Source: Dendrolimus kikuchii (taxonomy: Eukaryota; Arthropoda; Insecta; Lepidoptera; Lasiocampidae). Taken from it: a stretch of 64,000 nucleotides of DNA. Shown here in pieces: positions 7,801 through 15,091 of this stretch. Below the pieces are notes generated by a model. The model worked only from the letters and a program-made list of their open reading frames with translations. It was not told where the DNA came from and did no database searches. Position numbers and translations under genes: made by a program. Within the stretch, counting starts at the first letter, position 1, and each line of letters opens with the position of its first letter. Where the stretch lies: positions 16,637,499-16,701,498 of the forward strand of contig CM034412.1 of the NCBI GenBank assembly GCA_019925095.2. The letters run 5' to 3'.

Positions 7801-10792
7801 CTCTCCTCCCTTCCGCATTGATTTTCTTTATGCCCTCTTGGATTGACTTCGCTAGGGGGTGATATGGTTTTGGGTTAGATAGCAGCTCGAGCGAAGATCT
7901 TGAGTCGCTCATGATGTTAATTTCCAACTCGCTGCTATCTTTTGCCATATTCACCGCCCTGAGGAGTGCATAAAGTTCCGACTGGAACACAGTGCAGAAG
8001 GGGTGCAGACTGAAGGTGGAGTTACTTGTCTCCTTATCCTGATCCCACCAGGTGAGGGCCGCTCCTACTTTGCCCTCTATTTTGCTGCCGTCCGTATATA
8101 TATACGGGCCGGCGAGATTGTGGGATTCTATGGTTTCAGAGTCAAGGTTCTCCAGGAGCTCGAACTCAGTTTTTGTGAGTTCTGCAGGGTGAGGTAAGTC
8201 GAGGTGATTCACCCTGGTCTCCAGTTTACCTTCTTGTGGTAGAAAGTCTGTTAGTTTGCCTTTCTTGGCTTGATAGAGTAGTGCGGATTCCCGGATTTTG
8301 AGGTCCAGCGGTAGGGTCCCTGAGAGGACTGTCACCGAGGTGAGCGATGTCGTTCTGTACGCCTTGCAGATTTTTTGTGCGAAGCATCTTTGGAGTGCTC
8401 CCAGACGGTTACGAACCGTTTGGAGCTTTGTCGCCTGATACCACGCACTTGCAGCGTACATTACGATGGGCTCTATGACCGCGACGTATATTGTTCTCAC
8501 TATTTCTCCGTTGAGGCCCCATGTCACCTTTGCCGCGCACGCCAGCTGCTTGTATATGTTCGCAGACTTTTTACAAACAGCCGCCACATGCGGTATAAAG
8601 GAGAGGTTTCGGTCGATGTTTAGGCCAAGGATTTTCATCTCGGAGACTAGACTTAGCCTGTTCCCGGACATGGTTAGGTTTGGTTGGTCGTACTTAAGCT
8701 TCTTCGTTAGGAGCATCACGTTGGTTTTGTGAGCTGCGAAGTTTAGCTTGTTTTGACTTCCCCATTCCGTCACCGTGTCCAGGGCCGAATTGATGAAGAT
8801 TTCCATGGCCTGGACCGTAGTATCGGAGAAGGTGAGAACCACGTCGTCCGCAAATGCTTGACAGTGAACTCCCATGCCAGTAAGTTTGTGCAGTAGTGGG
8901 TCCAGGATGATATTCCAAAAAGTTGGTCCACCGATGGATCCTTGGACGCAACCTTTGGTTGTGGACCTCTCACTGACTGCTCTGGCATAGTTGACCAAGA
9001 TTTTCCGGTCTTGTAGGTAGGAGTTCACCATGTCAAACAAATTTTTCGGACACCTTCTGACGATGAGCTGATGTTTTAGCGCCGGCCACCATGCGTTATC
9101 GAAAGCACCCTCTATATCCAAAGAAACCATGATCACGATCCGTTTTGATTCAATTTCAGATCTTACATGGTTTAAGAGGCTACAGAGGGCGTCCTCGGTT
9201 CCGCGCTGCGGCATGAAGCCAAACTGTTTGGTGTGGAGCGTGGGGTAAATGTGGTATTGTATGCGCCCCACTAAGAGTTTCTCCACTGTTTTTCCAAGAA
9301 CAGAGAGTAAGCCTATGGGCCTGTAGGACTTAGGGTGTGTGTAGTCCTCTTTCCCAGGCTTACGCAGGATGATAACGTGAGCGATTTTCCACTGCTTGGG
9401 GAAGTAGCTGAGCGACAAGCATTTATTCGCTATCGCTAGGAAGACTCCCCCGTCAGTTTTTATCGCCCGGGCGCATATATCTGACGTTAATCCATCCGGT
9501 CCTGGAGCTTTCTTTGGACTCTGTGTTTGTAGCACTGAGTCCAGTTCTGCTTCCTGGAAGGGTGGATCGTCTGGTGAAAGATGTGCCTCCTGCTGGGTCT
9601 TATTTTCGACTAACTCTCTGAGTAGTGTGTGTGACGGCGTGTCCGATTCTACTGAGTCATCAGGATAAAACGTGTTTGCAAGAAGTTTGGACGACTCCTC
9701 CGGGTCTAGGGTTTTCCCGTCGGCGCCTCTAAGAAGCATGTCGTCCTGTCTTCTGGTCGTTCTCCTGATCACTCTGTAGATTCCGTCCCACATACTTTCT
9801 TTTTCTTGGGTTGTGCAGAACTCTTTCCAGCTCCTTGTTTGGGCCTCCATTACAGCTTGGCCATAGTCTTCTTTAGTGTTTTTGTACTCAAGGTAGACCG
9901 CATGCTTCCTATGGGGTGCAGCGTTTCTTATCCTCCGTTTAGTTCGGAGGACCTCTGCCTTTTTGTGCTGCAGAGTATCTGTCCACCACGGCGGTTTTAG
10001 CTTGCCTTGATAGGTGCCCACTTTTTTGATTGTGCTGGTGTTCTCGCACGCTGTGTAAATTACTTGCAAGTAGGCACTGACAGAGGACTCCAGCTCCCCA
10101 GGAGAGGTGATTCCTTCTATGGACGCTTTGTCCATGCCCGTCCCTGATAATTGGATGCCGAATTGTGTCTCGAATTCCCCCCAGTCGGCATGCGACACAT
10201 TGAATCTACGCGTTGTTGTCGAGCTTAATGGTTCAAGCTCAGCATCTAGGCGCAGACTGAATGTGATCGCATTGTGGTCCGACGAGGTGAATCCTCGGTC
10301 CACTCTCCAGGCATCCATTCGGTCCAGCAGGGACGTGCTGCATGTGGTGATGTCGACTATGCTAGTGCATAGCCGATCATTCCTGCAGACTTCAAAGGTT
10401 GGTGTATCACCCTCGTTGAGAATATGGAGGCCTCTGTCATTTAAAAAGGCAACGCAATCCCGGCCGCGGTGGTCTTCAGTATTGCTGCCCCACCAGTAGC
10501 TCCAAGCATTGACGTCTCCCCCCAGTATGATGTTATTTGTCTTAAGACCAGCTATAATTGTTGATGCAGACCTGATATTGGTTTCAATATCGTTATTGCC
10601 CTCGAAGTAGACTGAGATTACGCCAATCTGCAAGTTGCCTGCAACCAGCTTTACCGCTGCCTCGGTCTCCGTTACCAGCTGGGGGTCATGTATTACCTCC
10701 AGGTAGTCGCGAAAGACCATGACTGCGGCCTTGACTGGTTTTTTGCGATCGAGAGTGCACTGGATGATTTTAGTGCCCGGGTATTGAGACAT
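4898..10792 (-). CDS. ORF2: endonuclease-RT-RNase H fused to viral-type SF1 helicase
   Basis: 1964 residues from the first AUG, but the same frame is open upstream to about 10970. That extension encodes FVQANLQ and QEPYVG, the first endonuclease motif, so the real protein starts without an AUG or by recoding near the ORF1 stop. Domains: APE-type endonuclease to about residue 180 (LGGDVNAWSYWWG, SSDHN); RT about 420-700 (SLDIEGAFDNAWW, FADD at 648-650); RNase H about 895-1020 (YTDGS, QSELYAL, MSDSRSS, GNERADEL); a CXC-H-C finger at about 1113-1130; a proline linker at about 1206; and an unrecognised 440-residue region. An alphavirus/tobamovirus-like superfamily 1 helicase follows at about 1650-1925: GVPGCGKT at 1664, VDEALMSHFG, GDINQMPF, TIHEAQGLTFETV and VAISRHTDKC. 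Such helicase fusions have been reported in insect R1 LINEs. Confidence 0.9.
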   Translation of the reverse strand: MSQYPGTKIIQCTLDRKKPVKAAVMVFRDYLEVIHDPQLVTETEAAVKLVAGNLQIGVISVYFEGNNDIETNIRSASTIIAGLKTNNIILGGDVNAWSYWWGSNTEDHRGRDCVAFLNDRGLHILNEGDTPTFEVCRNDRLCTSIVDITTCSTSLLDRMDAWRVDRGFTSSDHNAITFSLRLDAELEPLSSTTTRRFNVSHADWGEFETQFGIQLSGTGMDKASIEGITSPGELESSVSAYLQVIYTACENTSTIKKVGTYQGKLKPPWWTDTLQHKKAEVLRTKRRIRNAAPHRKHAVYLEYKNTKEDYGQAVMEAQTRSWKEFCTTQEKESMWDGIYRVIRRTTRRQDDMLLRGADGKTLDPEESSKLLANTFYPDDSVESDTPSHTLLRELVENKTQQEAHLSPDDPPFQEAELDSVLQTQSPKKAPGPDGLTSDICARAIKTDGGVFLAIANKCLSLSYFPKQWKIAHVIILRKPGKEDYTHPKSYRPIGLLSVLGKTVEKLLVGRIQYHIYPTLHTKQFGFMPQRGTEDALCSLLNHVRSEIESKRIVIMVSLDIEGAFDNAWWPALKHQLIVRRCPKNLFDMVNSYLQDRKILVNYARAVSERSTTKGCVQGSIGGPTFWNIILDPLLHKLTGMGVHCQAFADDVVLTFSDTTVQAMEIFINSALDTVTEWGSQNKLNFAAHKTNVMLLTKKLKYDQPNLTMSGNRLSLVSEMKILGLNIDRNLSFIPHVAAVCKKSANIYKQLACAAKVTWGLNGEIVRTIYVAVIEPIVMYAASAWYQATKLQTVRNRLGALQRCFAQKICKAYRTTSLTSVTVLSGTLPLDLKIRESALLYQAKKGKLTDFLPQEGKLETRVNHLDLPHPAELTKTEFELLENLDSETIESHNLAGPYIYTDGSKIEGKVGAALTWWDQDKETSNSTFSLHPFCTVFQSELYALLRAVNMAKDSSELEINIMSDSRSSLELLSNPKPYHPLAKSIQEGIKKINAEGRRVRLFWIRAHTGTAGNERADELAKQAALERKDAPDYDELPISYVKKKIREESVRLWQDRYDSSSTGSVTKTFFPNVATAYRVVRKEKLTHLQVQILTGHGAMAEYLHRFKLKSSPECECDPNVNESVWHIVLECPRFSAKRMDCESQIGEPLTKDSLHTILANTEARPHLLAFFDHLMAIVFNRNSTLHKQVITETTHTQEDPPQSQSSTPPPPPALRRLNLQYHGEEGTPGIRLRGVTLFMDSNKEKIGIAFCEAHGRKNVTISPGLASLIKGSTTRNIMRRRDYDSLAQAQIAGIDCRIARERGKEILLFDKGNNISQFLKARQVLTELWGASTGSLHTPRRISLDTMVVGYERGQVSDYWGAVLASEYHEIVVYENRGGNLSFLKPYQPGSDVLNPIDHRGRQLPQEDGLSGSERLQKELEAGWQEAKQKPLKPISNITALVFTELATRSALNEPTTSAISISTLKNITVGDPLLSKSITKQQTLTPPVREPPKARLKADMGIVEPPILLTPMKPSDHWANAFIEFLAVCRANIILNKKVGQSILDTYKLGIDRLLKTKLETAEAAVYDNATSTVLAGEMSGEYMAAYNATGGLVILDEEERKKGEEGKLRFLTPPEDPVVVVMKSTRIMLDDRILEKAKTLTEESAGGKPFDEWTVPDITWINGVPGCGKTTAMLRGFNTSEDMVITATKKSAEEIREKLQPILGDDAKARVRTMASFIVNGLTSTFSPKRLIVDEALMSHFGSVVMATRLAGAAYLTLMGDINQMPFIDRNDLFPMLYHRPTPSAKITREQLCTHRNPQDVAYAMSDVYSGIYSSKKQSRSLELKPYSQESIPTDLANTLYLTHTQSEKENLIKLGCGKGEGSAVQTIHEAQGLTFETVVIVRSKTRKMDLYRSIPHAVVAISRHTDKCYYYTSVCEEDATATFVLKAQKATTAEIRDYILKMAIRIRDKTVVNNLMEAEQSL

Positions 10793-10970
10793 GCATCCAG
10801 TCCTGCCTACATAGGGCTCTTGGACTAGTGCAACGTCGATACCTCTCTCGTTCGCTTCATGCAGGAGCTCCTGGGTTGCAGTTTTGGAGCGCTGTAAGTT
10901 CGCTTGTACGAAGCGCAGATTGTGCTTTCTCCGTCCACCCTCAGGCGTGCTGGGGTCTGTTGAGGTGCCC

Positions 10971-13037
10971 TTAACAACTGTAGTTGATCTTAGTCCTCGC
11001 TATAGCATCCCACTTGTGGCGCTCGGGGCAATCCGGGCTGTAGGCATTATGAGCATGCTGGGGCAGGGTGTCCGGATTTTTATCTCCGGCCATCTTGCAA
11101 TTCCTGCATGCCGGCTTAACGCCGTCCTTGCGCCGGTTGCACTCCTCCCAGGTGTGCTTTCCTCCGCAGTGACTGCAGAAGGATTGCGCTTCCTGGCAGT
11201 GCGCTCTAGTGTGTCCATATCCCAGGCATTTGGCGCATTGCACCAGAGGGGACTGGTCCTCTACTGGTCTCCGTTGGATCCCTATGTAGAGGTGTCCTTC
11301 CTCTGTGAACCGCTTATGGACTGGGGCTGACACTTCCAGTATCACGTGACACTGGAGTGGGTTGCGGGTCTTTTTCCGCGAACGGACTCGGATGTGGATG
11401 GCTTTGGGTGATAGGATTTTCAGCAGGTGCGCATTTTGCACCGCTAGTTGCTCCTCTATCTCTTTGTCGGTGTGGTAGGCCATCACGTCCTTGACAATGA
11501 CTAGGGGGAGGCTCGTTTTTGCGATCTCCGCCTTTAGTTTTGAGTGATTTTTCACCCTGTCTTCCACCAGTTTTAGGTCCTCTTTTGTGCCGCAGCTAAG
11601 AATAACCTTTTGGTTTTTGCCCGTCCTGATCCTATCAACCTTTGCCCCAGTTTTTCTTGGGTCCAAAGCTAGTCGGATCTCCTCTATCACCTTTTCGCCG
11701 GTCTTTAATGGATCCGGCGAGGAGATGATGAGGGTATGGTTGGGTTTTAGGACGGGTTTTTTCTTTGCCGCGACCTCCGCGTATGAGGCGACCTTGGATT
11801 GGCCAGAGGAAGAGAGTTCTTCCGCCAGGCTAGTTGCCGGCGGGGCCTGCTGTTGGTGTTGCAGGTTCTCTTTTAGGGTCCTAATGTCGGACTTGACTGC
11901 CTCTAGTCTCTCCGTTATGGGCTGGAGATGTTCTCCCAGCTCTATTGGTGGAGGGAGTGGTGTGTTTGCGTGTGTTGTTTTTATTTGGCGGACCTGTGTT
12001 GCCAGGTCGTTTATGGACTCTTGTAAAATTTTTTGGTTTTTGGTTGATGCTTGCGTCTCTTTGAGTGCGGCGGCCGCCGTCGCCTTATCCTCGCTAGAGA
12101 CCAGTGTGGAGAGGGCCTTTTTTGTGTCCTCCGCAGTTGATTCTGTGGAGGTCTTGATGGTAGTGATCTCCCTACGCAGCGAGTCCAGCTGTCTGGATAA
12201 ATTGTCCACTCCTGTTTGGAGTTTCTCCAGCTCTTTGTTGGACCGCTTACCTTCGGTTGTTCGCGGTATGTCAGCGAGGGAGGTGTGTAAAGTGTTGAGG
12301 CGCTTCTCCATCGCCTGTGAGGTCGCTAGCAAGGCGGAGATCTTGGCGTACGGCTCCTGTGTCTCGTAACCGAGCCACCTCCGCACTGCTTCCGTCGACT
12401 CCAGATTCGCTTTGATGTCTGATCTTGCAGACTGCAGTTCTTTGGTTAGGGAAGCTGTTAATTTGGACACGCTTTCGGTATGCGCACGCTCAGCTCTTAC
12501 GAGCTCTTGTGCATGGCGTGTCCTTTCCCTTTCCAGGTTGTATTTGTGGCGAGATCTGGAGTCCGAGAGCGCGAGACAAGTGTCATACAGGGTTTGAAGA
12601 GAGTCGATCACAGTTAGTTTAATCTCCGTCTTCAAATTCCCTGATTTTTCTAAGGCCTCTTTCGCCTTTAGGAGCATGTCGTTTGCTAATTTTGTCGCAA
12701 CGTCCATTTCAACTCCCTTGCGTCTGGTAGAAATGAAGGGGATCATGCTTGGCCGACCTCGGCCTGCACATTCCCCTTCAGTAGACGCGTCTGAGTCTTC
12801 ATCCTCAGACGTGATTTTCCGGGGTGGGAGTTCGTCGGCAGACCATTCCCGCACCTTTTGTAGGACCTCCACAGTCGGTCCTTTTTGGGTGCAGGACTCC
12901 TCACTTGTTGCCGACCCCGCCGCCGACACCGCTATTGATGAGCGGGTAAGCACCTCCTTGCGTAAAGATTTCGCCGAGGAGGCTTTGCCTGGCTGGGTAG
13001 GGCGGGAGGAGGGGTGTGGTCTGCTGGGTTGCGACAT
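10971..13037 (-). CDS. ORF1 (gag) of element C
   Basis: 688 residues starting at an ATG at 13037. A Ser/Thr-rich N-terminus carries an acidic patch (SEDEDSDAST). A long predicted coiled coil follows (about 150-400, rich in Leu, Lys and Glu), then an RRM-like segment (about 450-590). Three zinc knuckles lie at about 601-671: CAKCLGYGHTRAHC, CSHCGGKHTWEEC and a longer CRNC...C. This is the usual Gag layout of R1/TRAS-type elements, which coats the RNA and directs it to the nucleus or telomere. The stop codon TAA overlaps the open ORF2 frame in the +1 register. Confidence 0.88.
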   Translation of the reverse strand: MSQPSRPHPSSRPTQPGKASSAKSLRKEVLTRSSIAVSAAGSATSEESCTQKGPTVEVLQKVREWSADELPPRKITSEDEDSDASTEGECAGRGRPSMIPFISTRRKGVEMDVATKLANDMLLKAKEALEKSGNLKTEIKLTVIDSLQTLYDTCLALSDSRSRHKYNLERERTRHAQELVRAERAHTESVSKLTASLTKELQSARSDIKANLESTEAVRRWLGYETQEPYAKISALLATSQAMEKRLNTLHTSLADIPRTTEGKRSNKELEKLQTGVDNLSRQLDSLRREITTIKTSTESTAEDTKKALSTLVSSEDKATAAAALKETQASTKNQKILQESINDLATQVRQIKTTHANTPLPPPIELGEHLQPITERLEAVKSDIRTLKENLQHQQQAPPATSLAEELSSSGQSKVASYAEVAAKKKPVLKPNHTLIISSPDPLKTGEKVIEEIRLALDPRKTGAKVDRIRTGKNQKVILSCGTKEDLKLVEDRVKNHSKLKAEIAKTSLPLVIVKDVMAYHTDKEIEEQLAVQNAHLLKILSPKAIHIRVRSRKKTRNPLQCHVILEVSAPVHKRFTEEGHLYIGIQRRPVEDQSPLVQCAKCLGYGHTRAHCQEAQSFCSHCGGKHTWEECNRRKDGVKPACRNCKMAGDKNPDTLPQHAHNAYSPDCPERHKWDAIARTKINYSC

Positions 13038-13757
13038 AGTGGGTTATTGGGTCGACCGGCTCTTGGCAACGGTCTTGGCTAAGTTTTTTGATTTATGTCT
13101 CTTATTAAGGTGTAGAAAAAATTTCCAACTGTCCCACGAGTGAGAGAGTTGGGTATTTTTATGAGTTGGGTGCACCAGTTACTCGTCCAGGAGACCCCGA
13201 GTTGTTTGAATCCGAACTTGGGGGGTCCGGAGAATTTTTTGCTGCTGGTGCGATAATTTTGACCGCTGGAGTCCGGATTTTTGGCTGGTGGTGTAGAGCC
13301 CAGGTGGGGGATGTTGATGGTGATTTAAAATTCGGACCTTACAGATCTTCCCACGGAGTTATGGAGGTTTGAAAAACGCAGAATTTTTAAAATCCTGGTT
13401 TTTTCCTGCTTACTCGGTGGGGTGTGGTCCGAACTTTGATCTTGAGGTGTCGCTGTGACGGCCTCGATGAGGCGCGTCTGATGATATGTTACACGGTGTT
13501 GTTGGTGCACTGATGGAGTTTTAGGTCACCACGTGGTAGTTGTTTTTTTGGTGATAACTTCGCGGACTTCTGGAATTTGGAAGGCAGACTCGGCAGCCCG
13601 GTGGGGGGCCACTAGGCGCTTCTGATGCCTGTTTTAAATCCAGTTGTTGCGCATGTAATTTGGAAGTTATTTCACTTAAAACACTTTTTTCACACGTTTT
13701 TTGGGGATTTCTCCCTGGACGTTGCACCAATTTCACTCGCGTTTATTGTGTTGGATG

Positions 13758-13759
<2 letters not shown>
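13038..13759 (-). other. 5'UTR of element C
   Basis: About 720 bp between the gag start and the T-run of D1. It lacks the triple YY1-like boxes and the conserved 5' terminus of D/E/F, so element C has its own promoter type. No ORF or tandem repeat seen. Confidence 0.55.
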
Positions 13760-13804
<45 letters not shown>

Positions 13805-14397
13805 CTGCTTTCCTAGCTCAGGCGAACGACATTGCCCGAGTCAATTAGGTATTTTTATTTTACTTTTTATTGGTATCAAAACATGCACTATTTTTACAGA
13901 CTACTTTTTTGGGTAAATAAATTATAACTTGTTGGGATTGGTTGGCCAATGTTGGTTTGGGATGGTTCTTGTTGAGTGTTGGATAGGATCATGTTTAAGG
14001 TCACGGGTGGTTTAGAGGTTAGGGATAGGATGGGTAGGGGTTGTTTTTGTTTCATTTATTTATTTTTTTTACATTTATTTCCACAATTCTTTTACAATTT
14101 CAATATCTAAACTTACTTGCCAAAATACAACTTATTTACTTAATGTCTATATCTATTGCCTAATTTTAACTTATTGCTCTAGTGTGTATTTTGAAGTCTA
14201 TTTATATACAATGTTTATATTATTTATTTCAATTTAGAATTTTGCTTTTATATATAACAGTAGTCTTGCATTTGGTACCATCTGTTGTTTAATTCTTTTA
14301 CATTATCTGCTGCTGTGCTGCAGTATCCAGTGCTTACGTTCTATGTAGTTGGTTACTTTTTTATTTCTAATTATATATTTACGTTCTAACTATTGCT

Positions 14398-14439
14398 AAC
14401 GCTAACAGTAGATATACTGCAGTATATTACTGTAGTGTT
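14398..14439 (-). other. Large 3'UTR hairpin, D1
   Basis: Near-perfect inverted repeat around ATATACTGCAGTATAT; the outer stem is AACGCTA pairing with TAGTGTT, with a one-base bulge. E has the matching structure at 20648-20689 with G-C pairs replacing A-T pairs. D2 has it at 50770-50811 and the truncated D fragment at 49933-49974. Confidence 0.6.
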
Positions 14440-14975
14440 ATTTAAATACTATTGTATATTACTCTATCCTGTCACTGGTCAATACATATCTATATTATTA
14501 CTTTCTATTTGTTACAGATTGCAACTACATTCCGGGGTCCTACGGTATGGTGAGTGTTTTTTATTGTAGTTATGTTATGTTTAGTGAGTAGGTGTGTGTT
14601 TGCTTTTTTGTGTTAATGTTTGTGTGGGTTTCCAGTTTTGTGTATTACAAACAAACTGCTTTTCAATAAAAGTCATTTGTTTTAAGATGTTTGTACCATG
14701 TTTATTGACTGTTTATTGTTTGTGTATTTTGTTTGTTGTGTGTGCGTTGTGTTTTGTGAGTTTGCGTTGTTTTATATGTGTGTTTAGTTAGTGTCCGTGT
14801 TAGCTGTGCATTTTGCATGCGTGTGTGCTCTAGTGTGTTTATGTATTGTGTTGTACTACGTAGGCTCCCTTCTCCTTCTTGTCACCATAGGTGTTTTTTG
14901 GTCCCCACAAGAACATGCATCGCCTTTTGTTAGGTGGGTCCTGCCGGTCACGCGCAAGATAGCCGAGCCGTAGAC

Positions 14976-15051
14976 CGTATCTGGCTGGCTGGTCCTATAG
15001 AGCATACCCTTTTACCAGTAGACTTGTTTCGTGCTTTCTCAGCCAGGCACG
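14976..15051 (-). other. Post-gag 12-bp hairpin, D1
   Basis: Arms CAGCCAGGCACG (15040-15051) and CGTATCTGGCTG (14976-14987) pair with one G-U and one mismatch in the sense RNA, with a 52-nt loop. The stem starts 40 nt after the gag stop, as in D2 and E. Confidence 0.6.
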
Positions 15052-15091
15052 GTTTCCGGCCCACTACTATTTTGTCGTCCCGGTGGCACAC

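Larger units (their letters stand above)
4173..13759 (-). mobile_element. Element C: LINE carrying a viral-type helicase
   Basis: Complete-looking minus-strand element. It has a T-run 4173-4186 (poly(A) in sense), a 3'UTR, ORF2, ORF1 and a 5'UTR up to the T-run of D1 at 13760. Its poly(A) abuts the gag of element B with no telomeric repeat between, so this copy is either a non-telomeric insertion or an addition to a broken end. ORF2 is related to the F elements (same QEPYVG, FADD, RNase H and C-terminal finger order) but longer by a helicase module. Both ORFs are intact, suggesting recent activity. Confidence 0.88.
13760..15091 (-). other. 3' non-coding region of D1
   Basis: No RT-like ORF in any frame. 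In sense order from the gag stop: a 12-bp hairpin (15040-15051 with 14976-14987); an antisense mini-exon cassette (acceptor CAG ends 14517, 32-nt exon 14518-14549, donor GTGAGT); a long AT-rich hairpin centred on ATATACTGCAGTATAT (14398-14439); and a terminal hairpin (13817-13840), 12 nt from the poly(A). The region is shared with D2 and, more distantly, with E. Confidence 0.75.

Noticed and set aside
4898..10792. Integrated RNA virus rather than a LINE
   Set aside because: The helicase is in the same frame behind a complete endonuclease-RT-RNase H, with gag upstream and a poly(A) end. No viral methyltransferase, viral polymerase or capsid was seen.
11587..12369. 260-codon plus-strand ORF inside gag of C
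   Set aside because: Antisense shadow of the coiled-coil region; composition follows the gag codons.
13760..13804. T-runs as random microsatellites
   Set aside because: They sit exactly at element 3' ends, 11-14 nt from a conserved hairpin, so they are reverse-complement poly(A) tails.
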